Shown here one piece after another: positions 35,158 through 42,797 of a stretch of DNA of 62,943 bases (the stretch's first letter is position 1; each line of letters opens with the position of its first letter). Where the stretch lies: contig JBJEQP010000052.1 of NCBI GenBank assembly GCA_051881815.1, positions 1-62,943 on the forward strand, in the 5' to 3' direction. This stretch comes from UMGS363 sp051881815 (GTDB lineage Bacteria > Bacillota > Clostridia > Oscillospirales > Ruminococcaceae). A program made the position numbers and the translations under genes. The notes under the pieces were generated by a model that ran no database searches, had not been told where the DNA came from, and saw only the letters and a list, made by a program, of their open reading frames with translations.

Positions 35158-35320
35158 GGGAACCTCTAAAAACCTCCTTCACGGCATATTTTCTATGACT
35201 TACATCATCTGCTGCGTTAACAAACCTTGTAATACATCAAGTATTGCTGCGGCTTGTTGCCTTGCAGCTGATGCAAGGCATGTACGAAAATATGCTCGTG
35301 TCCCGGCTTTTAGAGAACCC
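35158..35320. repeat. 163-bp hairpin repeat, family A copy 2, in the pckA leader
   Basis: It has the same outer arms (GGGAACCTCTAAAAACC and CTTTTAGAGAACCC) and core as copy 1 at 23166-23326. Its inner arms are different in sequence but again complementary: GCATATTTTC and GAAAATATGC. It lies between the pckA promoter and its ribosome binding site (AGGAGG, 35333-35338), so it is transcribed as part of the leader. Confidence 0.8.
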
Positions 35321-35348
35321 CTAAATTTTATTAGGAGGTCTATGTAAA

Positions 35349-37049
35349 ATGTCAACAAAAGCAAATTACCCCATCAGTGAGATCGGCGCAGGTAAAGTCG
35401 GTTTCTCCAGAACTCGTTCTATCATCGAGGCTGCTTTCTATGGCAACAACGTAGTAAAAGTAAATACTCTTAAGGAGGCTTATAACCTCGCAAAGAATTC
35501 TCCGGGAACAATTGTTACCGATATGCCTATCTACCGCGGCGAAGAATTCGGACTTGACGCTGACGCAAAGGTTCTTCTCTTCAACGACGGTGCTGTTACA
35601 GGCCGTTACGCTGCTGCACGCCGCATCAAGGGCGAGCCGGGCGTTGATGAAGTTAAGCTCGACAAGGTAGTTATGGACGCTATTTACAAGACACGTTTCA
35701 AGAAGCTCTATCACGCAACCTGCTTCGTTGGTCTTGATAAGGAATTTATCGCAAAGGCTCATCTCCTCATTCCTGAGGGCGAAGAGAACCTTCTCTACAA
35801 CTGGATGCTCAACTTCCAGTATATGTCCGATGAATATGTAAAGATGTACAAGGAGTCCAAGCCTATCGCTGACGGCAAGGAACCCGATATCTACATCTTC
35901 TCCGATCCGCAGTGGAAGCCGACAGAGAGCCCTGACGTTGATTACAGCTGTCTCTCCGATCCTCTTACACTCTGTTATTTCGATACAAACCAGAACTGTG
36001 CTGCTATCCTCGGCATGAAGTATTTCGGCGAGCACAAGAAGGGTACTCTTACAATGGCTTGGGCACTTGCTAACAGAAACGGCTATGCTGCCTGCCACGG
36101 CGGTCAGAAGGAATATACTCTTGCTGACGGCTCCAAGTTCGTTGCTTCCGTTTACGGTCTTTCCGGCTCCGGTAAGTCAACTCTTACACACGCAAAGCAC
36201 AACGGCAAGTATCCTGCAATCAAGGTTCTCCACGATGACGCATTCATCATCAACACCGATACATGTGCTTCTATCGCTCTCGAACCTACTTACTTTGATA
36301 AGACAGCTGACTATCCTACAGGCTGCCCCGATAACCAGTATCTCCTCTCCTGCCAGAACTGCTCCGCTACAATGGACGAAGACGGCAAGATCCAGCTCGT
36401 AACAGAGGATATCAGAAACGGCAACGGACGTGCTATCAAGTCCAAGCTCTGGTCTCCTAACCGTGTTGACAAGATCGATTCTCCTGTTAACGCTATTTTC
36501 TGGATCATGAAGGATCCTACAATTCCTCCTGTTATCAAGCTCAAGGGTGCTTCCCTCGCTTCCGTAATGGGTGCTACACTTGCTACAAAGACATCTACAG
36601 CTGAACGTGTAAAGGCAGGCACAGATATGAACGCTCTTCGTATCGTTCCTTATGCTAACCCGTTCAGAACATATCCTCTTGCTAACGACTACGAGAAGTT
36701 CAAGAAGCTCGTTGAAGAAAAGAACGTTGCTTGCTACATCATCAACACAGGCGACTTCATGGGCAAGAAGGTAAAGCCTGCTGATACTCTCGGAATCCTT
36801 GAGACTATCGTTGAAGGCAAGGCTAAGTTCGAGAAGTGGGGTCCTTTCGAGGATATGGAGATCATGCCTTGGGGCGACTTCGAAGTTAACCTTAACGATA
36901 AGGACTACGCTGAACAGCTCAAGAACGCTATGCAGAATCGTCTTAACAGCGTTGAAAAGTTTGCTACAGATAAGGGCGGCTATGACAAGCTTCCTGACGA
37001 CGCTGTTGCAGCTATTAAGAAGGTTGTTGACGAAGCAGCTTCTCTCTAA
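35349..37049 (+). CDS. pckA: phosphoenolpyruvate carboxykinase (ATP)
   Basis: A 566-residue ATP-type enzyme interconverting oxaloacetate and PEP. In anaerobic gut Firmicutes it usually runs toward oxaloacetate for succinate or anaplerosis. The P-loop is VYGLSGSGKSTLTHAKHN, the metal-binding segment HDDAFIINTDT follows, and TAERVKAG is the adenine-site motif. The first 20 residues include MSTKANYPISEIGAGKVGFS. Codon use is strongly biased (CTC, GTT, AAG), showing high expression. The stop codon TAA is the first triplet of the TAATTCG repeat at 37047. Confidence 0.96.
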   Translation: MSTKANYPISEIGAGKVGFSRTRSIIEAAFYGNNVVKVNTLKEAYNLAKNSPGTIVTDMPIYRGEEFGLDADAKVLLFNDGAVTGRYAAARRIKGEPGVDEVKLDKVVMDAIYKTRFKKLYHATCFVGLDKEFIAKAHLLIPEGEENLLYNWMLNFQYMSDEYVKMYKESKPIADGKEPDIYIFSDPQWKPTESPDVDYSCLSDPLTLCYFDTNQNCAAILGMKYFGEHKKGTLTMAWALANRNGYAACHGGQKEYTLADGSKFVASVYGLSGSGKSTLTHAKHNGKYPAIKVLHDDAFIINTDTCASIALEPTYFDKTADYPTGCPDNQYLLSCQNCSATMDEDGKIQLVTEDIRNGNGRAIKSKLWSPNRVDKIDSPVNAIFWIMKDPTIPPVIKLKGASLASVMGATLATKTSTAERVKAGTDMNALRIVPYANPFRTYPLANDYEKFKKLVEEKNVACYIINTGDFMGKKVKPADTLGILETIVEGKAKFEKWGPFEDMEIMPWGDFEVNLNDKDYAEQLKNAMQNRLNSVEKFATDKGGYDKLPDDAVAAIKKVVDEAASL

Positions 37050-37228
37050 TTCGTAATGCGTAATTCGTAATGCATAATGCGTAATTAGTAAAAAATCAAA
37101 CCGCAATTCACATCTGATAAAGGTGTGGGTTGCGGTTTTTTTATAAAAAAAAACCGCAAATTGTATCAAAATTGATGCAATTTGCGGCTGAAATAATTAC
37201 GCATTACGCATTACGAATTACGCATTAA
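37047..37228. repeat. intergenic element with TAATGCGTAAT inverted repeats, copy 2
   Basis: Arms at 37047-37087 and about 37192-37228 are inverted copies of the units seen at 25617-25884. Between them lie two back-to-back terminators: AACCGCAATTCACA with TGTGGGTTGCGGTT followed by eight or nine T (for pckA), and CCGCAAATTG with CAATTTGCGG (for the gene on the minus strand). The left arm begins with the pckA stop codon, and the right arm encodes the last residues and stop of the next gene. Confidence 0.75.
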
Positions 37229-37622
37229 CAATCTGCCATTTTCCGTTTGATCTGACCATGAAAAGCATTTTCTGAACGGTTTCGTGGTCTTTTTCATTGT
37301 AGGTCGTGACTTTGATATTGACATTATATCCGCTGTCTGTCTTTTCTCTTGAAATAAACTCGGCGGAAACGGCAAAATCCTCGCCCCAGTCGATCAAATA
37401 CTGCTCGCGAAGCTCGTCAAATTCCTTTTCGGAAATGACATTTTCTCCGAAGCATTGACTATATTCTTTGTATATTCCGTGTGAAAATGAGCTGTATGCC
37501 TTGTCAATGGTTTTCATCTGTCCGCTTGTCGAAGCATTGATAACTATAAGAAATACAAGTGCTAAAACGGTGACCGAACAGAAGATGATGCTGATAATTT
37601 TTGCTGTTGAATGTTTGCTCAT
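37218..37622 (-). CDS. small membrane-anchored protein, NTF2-like shape possible
   Basis: A 134-residue protein with one N-terminal membrane span (about 8-30, IISIIFCSVTVLALVFLIVI) and an extracytosolic domain of about 100 residues ending with VQKMLFMVRSNGKWQIVNA. The ending strand pattern (F-V-R-x-x-G-K-W-x-I) is like that of DUF4878/NTF2-like lipoproteins, but the family is not certain. The last codons come from the repeat arm at 37192-37228. It starts 21 bp after ilvD and is the last gene of the manA operon. Confidence 0.55.
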   Translation of the reverse strand: MSKHSTAKIISIIFCSVTVLALVFLIVINASTSGQMKTIDKAYSSFSHGIYKEYSQCFGENVISEKEFDELREQYLIDWGEDFAVSAEFISREKTDSGYNVNIKVTTYNEKDHETVQKMLFMVRSNGKWQIVNA

Positions 37623-37643
37623 CGGCAGTTACCTTTAAAAAGC

Positions 37644-39311
37644 TTATTCAAGGATAGCGCCCTTCGCTGAAGAAGAAACAGTCTTTGCATAACGCTTTAA
37701 GTAGCCCTTGAGTTCCTTTTTCTTCGGAACGAAGGAAGCCATACGTCTGTCGATCTCTTCCTGCGGAACGTTGAGTGTGAGCGTGCAGTTCGGAATGTCG
37801 ATCGTGATAGAGTCGCCGTCCTGAACGATACCGATGATGCCGCCTTCAGCTGCTTCGGGGGAAACGTGACCGATAGAAGCGCCTCTTGATGCACCGCTGA
37901 AACGTCCGTCTGTGATGAGCGCAACGGAGGAACCGAGTCCCATACCCTGGATAGCGGATGTAGGATTGAGCATCTCTCTCATTCCCGGACCGCCCTTCGG
38001 ACCTTCGTAGCGGATAACAACAACGTCGCCTTCAACGATCTTGCCGCCGAGGATAGCAGCCTGTGCGTCTTCTTCACAGTCATAAACCTTTGCAGGACCT
38101 GTGTGAGTGAGCATTTCGGGAACAACAGCGCTTCTTTTTACAACGCAGCCGTCAAGTGCAAGGTTGCCCTTGAGAACAGCGATGCCGCCTGTTGTGCTGT
38201 ACGGATCTTCGATCGGACGGATGTAGTCATGATTCTTGTTTACACAATCCTTGATGTTTTCGCCGACTGTCTTGCCTGTAACGGTCATAATGTCGGTTGC
38301 AAGCAGACCCTTTTTGTTAAGCTCGTTCATTACGGCGTAAACGCCGCCTGCTTCGTTGAGGTCTTCCATGTAAGCGTGACCTGCAGGAGCAAGGTGACAA
38401 AGATTAGGTGTTCTTGCGCTGATCTCGTTTGCAATGTCAAGGTTAAGCTCAACTCCGCATTCGTGTGCGATAGCAGGGAGGTGAAGCATACTGTTGGTAG
38501 AGCAGCCGAGAGCCATATCAACTGTAACAGCGTTGTGGAAAGCCTTTTCTGTCATGATATCGAGAGGACGGATATTCTTTCTGTAAAGCTCCATTACCTG
38601 CATACCAGCCTTCTTTGCAAGGCGGATCCTTTCGGAGAAAACAGCAGGGATAGTGCCGTTGCCCTTGAGTCCCATGCCGAGCGCTTCGGTAAGGCAGTTC
38701 ATGGAGTTTGCTGTGTACATACCCGAGCAGCTTCCGCAGGTCGGGCAAGCCTTATTCTCATATTCTTCAAATTCATCTTCTGTTATTCTGCCTGCTGTGT
38801 AAGCGCCTACTGCTTCAAACATACTTGAAAGGGAGGTCTTGCTGCCCTTAACATGACCTGCAAGCATCGGACCGCCAGAAACGAAGATCGTAGGAACATT
38901 GATACGAGCGGCAGCCATAAGAAGTCCGGGGACGTTCTTGTCGCAGTTGGGGATCATTACGAGAGCGTCAAAATGATGAGCAAGAGCCATACATTCGGTC
39001 GAATCAGCGATAAGTCCTCTTGTAACGAGTGAGTACTTCATACCCTCGTGTCCCATTGCGATACCGTCGCATACTGCGATAGCAGGGAATACAACAGGAG
39101 TACCGCCTGCCATTGCAACGCCCATTTTTACGGCTTCAACGATCTTGTCGATGTTCATGTGACCGGGTACGATCTCGTTGTAGGAAGAAACGATACCAAC
39201 GAGCGGTCGCTCCATTTCTTCCTTTGTCATACCGAGCGCATTGAAAAGTGAACGCTGCGGAGCCTTGTCCGAGCCTTCACAGAAGAAGTTCTTGCAGTCT
39301 TTACATTCCAT
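37644..39311 (-). CDS. ilvD: dihydroxy-acid dehydratase
   Basis: A 555-residue iron-sulfur enzyme making 2-keto acids for valine, leucine and isoleucine. The cluster ligands are in MIPNCDKNVPG and ACPTCGSCSGMYTANSMNCL, the substrate region is GCSTNSMLHLPAIAHE, and DGRFSGASRGASIGHVSPEA is at the C-terminal end. The length is normal. No other ilv gene is near; it sits in an operon with sugar phosphate genes, an unusual context. Confidence 0.96.
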   Translation of the reverse strand: MECKDCKNFFCEGSDKAPQRSLFNALGMTKEEMERPLVGIVSSYNEIVPGHMNIDKIVEAVKMGVAMAGGTPVVFPAIAVCDGIAMGHEGMKYSLVTRGLIADSTECMALAHHFDALVMIPNCDKNVPGLLMAAARINVPTIFVSGGPMLAGHVKGSKTSLSSMFEAVGAYTAGRITEDEFEEYENKACPTCGSCSGMYTANSMNCLTEALGMGLKGNGTIPAVFSERIRLAKKAGMQVMELYRKNIRPLDIMTEKAFHNAVTVDMALGCSTNSMLHLPAIAHECGVELNLDIANEISARTPNLCHLAPAGHAYMEDLNEAGGVYAVMNELNKKGLLATDIMTVTGKTVGENIKDCVNKNHDYIRPIEDPYSTTGGIAVLKGNLALDGCVVKRSAVVPEMLTHTGPAKVYDCEEDAQAAILGGKIVEGDVVVIRYEGPKGGPGMREMLNPTSAIQGMGLGSSVALITDGRFSGASRGASIGHVSPEAAEGGIIGIVQDGDSITIDIPNCTLTLNVPQEEIDRRMASFVPKKKELKGYLKRYAKTVSSSAKGAILE

Positions 39312-39339
39312 TTTTTATACATCCTTTCGTTCGGAAGCG

Positions 39340-39891
39340 TCAGTCGGCGTTTCCGAAATATTTGCTGTAATTCAAAATATATTGTTTTGCGAGCCGGTCA
39401 AACTTGGCTTGGTCAAAGCATCGGCGGAAGTCCTTGTCCTGCGAAGAAAAGCTGACGCTTTCGCAAAATTCAAGGAAATCGACAAAGCTTCTGCCCGATG
39501 GTCTGCTTGCAGCACCCGTTTTTACGGCAGAATCGACGATCTCCGCAAGCTTTTCGTAGCCGATAGCGCGGAAGCCGTTTGCTGCGATGCCGAGAAAGTC
39601 GTTTGAGAGGTTGAAAACAGCCTCGGAGAAGCCGCTGTTCAGCACCTGCTTCAAGGTTATCTCTGCACAGTAAATGTTAAGGCAGGGAGTAGGCAGACTG
39701 TTGAGCTTTTCACCCATATCCGACCAGTCTTCCTTGAAGCTTGTTTCTATCCAAGCCGTAACAGCGCCGACTATCTCATTTTCGGGCATATCTGAAAGGT
39801 CGCTCCGTTTTAAAGCTTTGTAGCGGAGCTGGCCTTTCATAAAAGCGTCCGCATCCGTTATATCCGATGCAAAAAAATCAAATTTGCTCAT
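39340..39891 (-). CDS. DUF4375 / DMP19-like protein
   Basis: A 183-residue soluble helical protein. Its pattern (ENEIVGAVTAWIETSF, LNSLPTPCLNIYCAEITLKQVLNSGFSEAVFNLSNDFLGIAANGFRAIGYEKLAEIV) resembles the DUF4375 family, in which a Gly-Phe-x-x-Tyr/Phe segment and paired helices are conserved. Function unknown. It starts 3 bp after the ROK kinase stop, so translation is probably coupled. Confidence 0.5.
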   Translation of the reverse strand: MSKFDFFASDITDADAFMKGQLRYKALKRSDLSDMPENEIVGAVTAWIETSFKEDWSDMGEKLNSLPTPCLNIYCAEITLKQVLNSGFSEAVFNLSNDFLGIAANGFRAIGYEKLAEIVDSAVKTGAASRPSGRSFVDFLEFCESVSFSSQDKDFRRCFDQAKFDRLAKQYILNYSKYFGNAD

Positions 39892-39894
39892 ATC

Positions 39895-40845
39895 TTATGA
39901 ATTGCCGAGGAATGCTGCGCCGATGATCCCTGCGTCATTTCCGAGCTTTGCAACTGTGATCTCGGTGTTGCAGTCGAGCATTCTTGTGTAAACTTCCTTT
40001 TTAACGAGTTCCTTCATCGGAACGAGGAGGGGATCGCCCTCGTTGCATACGCCGCCGCCGATGCAGAGAATGTCAGGCTGGAAGATGTTTATAACGTTTG
40101 TGATACCTGCTGCGAGGTACTTTATGTACTTGTCAACGACAGCTTTTCCTGCTGCGTCGCCTTCGCGCATTGCATTGAAAGCGTGACGTGCAGAAACCTT
40201 TCCGTCCTTCTTCTCGTATTCGGCGAGGAGGCTGGCGGGGTTTTCTGCGATAGCAGCCTTTGTCATATTGATAAGCCCTGTTGCGGAGGAGAAGGTTTCA
40301 AAGCATCCCTTTCTTCCGCAGGTGCACTGAGGTCCGTCAACAGCGATTACCATGTGCCCGATCTCTGTTCCTGCGAGGTTTCTTCCCGTGAAGATCTTGC
40401 CGTCAATGATAACGCCTGCGCCAACGCCTGTTCCGAGGGTGATACATACAGCGTCGGTAGCACCCTTTGCTGCGCCTGCAACAAATTCGCCGTAAGCGGC
40501 TGCGTTTGCGTCGTTTGCAACATAAACGGGCTTGTTGATGTGCTCCCGGATATACTTTCTTATAGGAACATTCTCAAATCCGAGATTGTTGGAGTAGGGG
40601 ATAGTGCCGTTGATGTTGTCGGCGATACCGGGAGTTCCGATGCCGATCCATTCAATATCGTCAATGGAGATGCCTGCGTTCTGTGCAGCTTCGATGCTGA
40701 CCTTTGCCATATCGTCTGCGATCTCCTTTGCAGGACGGGGGCAGTTGGTTTTTGTGGTAGCCTTTGCGACGATCTCGTAGTTCTCGTTTACAACGCCTGC
40801 TTTGATGTTGGTTCCGCCGAGGTCGATACCAATATAGTACTTCAT
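39895..40845 (-). CDS. ROK-family glucokinase
   Basis: A 316-residue sugar kinase. The ATP motif is YYIGIDLGGTNIKAGVV at the N-terminus, the ROK signature with the catalytic Asp is VANDANAAAYGE, and the zinc-binding CxCGxxGCxE is seen as CTCGRKGCFE. It phosphorylates glucose or a related hexose in the cytosol. ATG 40845 follows AAGGAGAG and gives the family N-terminus; a longer frame from 40875 has no homology. It lies 26 bp after manA. Confidence 0.9.
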   Translation of the reverse strand: MKYYIGIDLGGTNIKAGVVNENYEIVAKATTKTNCPRPAKEIADDMAKVSIEAAQNAGISIDDIEWIGIGTPGIADNINGTIPYSNNLGFENVPIRKYIREHINKPVYVANDANAAAYGEFVAGAAKGATDAVCITLGTGVGAGVIIDGKIFTGRNLAGTEIGHMVIAVDGPQCTCGRKGCFETFSSATGLINMTKAAIAENPASLLAEYEKKDGKVSARHAFNAMREGDAAGKAVVDKYIKYLAAGITNVINIFQPDILCIGGGVCNEGDPLLVPMKELVKKEVYTRMLDCNTEITVAKLGNDAGIIGAAFLGNS

Positions 40846-40871
40846 TTTTTTACTCTCCTTATTAATCCGGA

Positions 40872-41831
40872 TCAATCAATTCTTGTAAGAATAAACTGTG
40901 ATCTTCCTTCGATAGTGTATTTTCCGAGTCCTGCAGGGAGAAATGCTGTTTCGCCTTTTTTAAGAGTTATCTCGCCGCTGTCTGACTTAACCTTCACATC
41001 ACCCTCAAGAACGAGAATAGACTCAAAGGATGTTTCATCAGCGCACAATTCGGCTGAATCATCTGTATCAACCTTGTAAACGGTGAAATATTCACATTTT
41101 GAAAGAAGCTTCTTTGTGCAGCCGTTTTCGGTAACAGCTTCGGTTGTCGGATAGGGTTCGGCAGGGCAGAGGTTTGTAACGTCAAGAGCCTTTTCAATAT
41201 GAAGCGGTCTTGTTTTTCCGTCTGCACCGACTCTTCCGTAGTCGTAAACACGGTATGTAGTGTTGGAATTCTGCTGTATCTCGGCGATAAGGATGCCCTT
41301 TCCGATAGCATGGAGAGTTCCCGAGCGGATGAAGAAAACGTCACCCTTTTTTACGGGAACGGAGTTGGTTATTTCGAGCAGAGTGTTGTTTTTGATCCTC
41401 TCTGCGAATTCTTCCTTTGAAACGGTGCCTTTGAAGCCGTAAATGAGCTCTGCGCCCTCGTCACAGTCGACGATGTACCACATTTCGGTCTTGCCGTACT
41501 CACCCTCGACACGCAAAGCGTATTCGTTGTCGGGGTGTACCTGAACGGAAAGGTTGTCCTTTGCGTCTATGAGCTTTATAAGAACGGGGAAATTCTCAAA
41601 GCGTTCGCAGTTTTTTCCGAGGATAGCCTTGCCTTCTTTTTCAATATATTCAGCAAGCGTCATCCCCTTTGCTTCGCCGTTGTCAATGACCGAGTTGCCG
41701 TCCTTGTGGCAGGAAAGCTCCCAGCTTTCGGCAACCTTGTCAAAGCTGCAGTCCTTGCCGTAAACATCGCGAAGCTTTGTACCGCCCCAAAGATAATCCT
41801 TGAATGCGGGTTTTAATTTCAGTGGATACAT
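40872..41831 (-). CDS. manA: mannose-6-phosphate isomerase, class I
   Basis: A 319-residue cupin-fold zinc enzyme linking fructose-6-P and mannose-6-P. The N-terminal KPAFKDYLWGGTKLRDVYGK, the zinc-site segment VLIKLIDAKDNLSVQVHPD and GDVFFIRSGTLHAIGKGILIAEIQQNSNTTYRVYDYGR are typical. The short length is that of the Firmicutes form. ATG 41831 follows AAAGGAG; a frame open from 41876 lacks homology. First gene of the manA-ROK-DUF4375-ilvD operon. Confidence 0.94.
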   Translation of the reverse strand: MYPLKLKPAFKDYLWGGTKLRDVYGKDCSFDKVAESWELSCHKDGNSVIDNGEAKGMTLAEYIEKEGKAILGKNCERFENFPVLIKLIDAKDNLSVQVHPDNEYALRVEGEYGKTEMWYIVDCDEGAELIYGFKGTVSKEEFAERIKNNTLLEITNSVPVKKGDVFFIRSGTLHAIGKGILIAEIQQNSNTTYRVYDYGRVGADGKTRPLHIEKALDVTNLCPAEPYPTTEAVTENGCTKKLLSKCEYFTVYKVDTDDSAELCADETSFESILVLEGDVKVKSDSGEITLKKGETAFLPAGLGKYTIEGRSQFILTRID

Positions 41832-41867
41832 TTTAACACTCCTTTTATGAAACATTATATCAATACA

Positions 41868-41896
41868 ATTATACACCTATTTTATAGTAAAGTCAA
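41868..41896 (-). promoter_or_regulatory. promoter of the manA operon
   Basis: On the minus strand TTGACT (41891-41896) and TATAAT (41868-41873) are spaced by 17 bp. It lies 20 bp from the nearby inverted-repeat element at 41916. Confidence 0.85.
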
Positions 41897-41915
41897 TAAA
41901 AAGAATGTATTTGTC

Positions 41916-42067
41916 CACGGTATTTCAACGAGTAAACAAACAATGAAATTTCCATGAAAATATGGTCGTAATCGGCGTAATTTTTTGTAGGGGGGACGGG
42001 TCGCCCGTCCCCTACAATATTTTGTTAATAATTTTGTGAGAAATAATTCACTCGTTGAAATACCGTG
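41916..42067. mobile_element. 152-bp miniature inverted-repeat element with flanking direct repeats
   Basis: CACGGTATTTCAACGAGT (41916-41933) and its exact reverse complement (42050-42067) form 18-bp terminal inverted repeats. TGTATTTGTC lies directly outside on both sides (41906-41915 and 42068-42077), as a target duplication would. Inside is a GTAGGGG/CCCCTAC palindrome around GGGACGGGTCGCCCGTCC. It encodes nothing. Confidence 0.8.
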
Positions 42068-42084
42068 TGTATTTGTCGTTTTAT

Positions 42085-42243
42085 ACTATAGCAATCCACA
42101 AAAATATCCTGCCAAGTGCAAAGCTTGAATAGTGTCGTCACTCACTCTTGACAGGCGGCAAGCCAGCCTGCGGGTTCGTTCCTAACTCTTCAAGCTTTGA
42201 CCTCGCCTCCTTTTGTCAGTCTATTTCTGTGTCTTGCTATAGT
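42085..42243. mobile_element. 159-bp ACTATAGCAA palindromic element
   Basis: Terminal inverted repeats ACTATAGCAATCCACAAAAA and, at the other end, the complement of ACTATAGCAAGACACAGAAA agree at 17 of 20 positions. Inner arms CAAAGCTTGAA and TTCAAGCTTTG pair. There is no ORF. It lies 7 bp after the direct repeat of the previous element. Confidence 0.7.
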
Positions 42244-42261
42244 CTTACTGTTGGTTTGGAA

Positions 42262-42380
42262 TTAGGAAAAAGCTGATAAAAGCGAAGCGTTCGTTTTGTC
42301 GTTTTGAAAAATGTACGAGTTTACGTCTTTGAGGACATTTTGAAAAACGGCAAAAACGTATTAATCAGCGTTTCCTTAGT
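42262..42380. mobile_element. 119-bp TTAGGAAACGCTGAT element, family B copy 1
   Basis: Ends TTAGGAAAAAGCTGAT and ATCAGCGTTTCCTTA are inverted repeats. The whole length matches the reverse complement of 52434-52552 (for example AGCGTTCGTTT, GTACGAGTT/GCACGAGTT and ACATTTTGAAAAACGGCA). The rest of the gap to 42640 shows no gene. Confidence 0.75.
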
Positions 42381-42641
42381 ATTAATGCATTACAGGGACT
42401 GCTGTCCGGTTAAAAAATAGCGTTTTTTACTGCTTATGAAGAGCAAAACACAGCAAAATGCAGGATACAAATCAAAATTATGCAAATTTGATGATTTGAT
42501 TTGGTGTATAAACGATAATATAAATGCAAGCTAAATGACATATATAATTCATAAATATTCGCAAAATAGCTATATCTTGACAAATACAGTTATAAAATGC
42601 AAGAAGAAATGATAGAAATTGCATAAATTTCAAAAAAGTAC

Positions 42642-42670
42642 TTGACAAATGCTTCCGGGCGTTATATAAT
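42642..42670 (+). promoter_or_regulatory. consensus promoter of amtB
   Basis: Perfect TTGACA (42642-42647) and TATAAT (42665-42670) with a 17-bp spacer. Transcription should begin near 42677, exactly at the base of the leader hairpin. So strong a promoter suggests that control is exerted after initiation. Confidence 0.9.
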
Positions 42671-42676
42671 AAGACC

Positions 42677-42744
42677 ATAGAAAACAGCAAGGGCGCTGTG
42701 AACGGGCTGCAATGGCGGAGCCTGTATCACAGTGCCTTTTCTAT
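42677..42744 (+). promoter_or_regulatory. 68-nt hairpin leader of amtB, candidate attenuator
   Basis: The leader folds on itself: ATAGAAAA with TTTTCTAT (base), GGCGCTGTGA with TCACAGTGCC (middle, with one G-T pair) and ACGGGCT with AGCCTGT (top, with one G-T pair). The apical region is GCAATGGCGG. The 3' arm ends in CCTTTTCTATTT, which could serve as a terminator U-run. The AATGGC apex, closed by C-G, has A at position 1 and G at position 4 as in loops bound by ANTAR antiterminators; that link is an inference. Confidence 0.65.
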
Positions 42745-42797
42745 TTGCTATAGGGAGATTAAGTTTTCCGAAATTATAATTATTGGAGGAATCAATT

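Noticed and set aside
35090..35347. 85-codon frame reading through repeat family A copy 2
   Set aside because: It is the translation of the hairpin repeat; the corresponding frame in copy 1 (from 23068) ends differently, and no ribosome binding site is present.
36177..37169. 330-codon open frame antisense to pckA, and similar long antisense frames (40183-41079, 54967-55755, 10368-11009, 989-1576)
   Set aside because: They lie opposite well-conserved genes, have Cys/Leu/Val-rich low-complexity translations without family motifs, and lack ribosome binding sites; they follow from biased codon use on the true strand.
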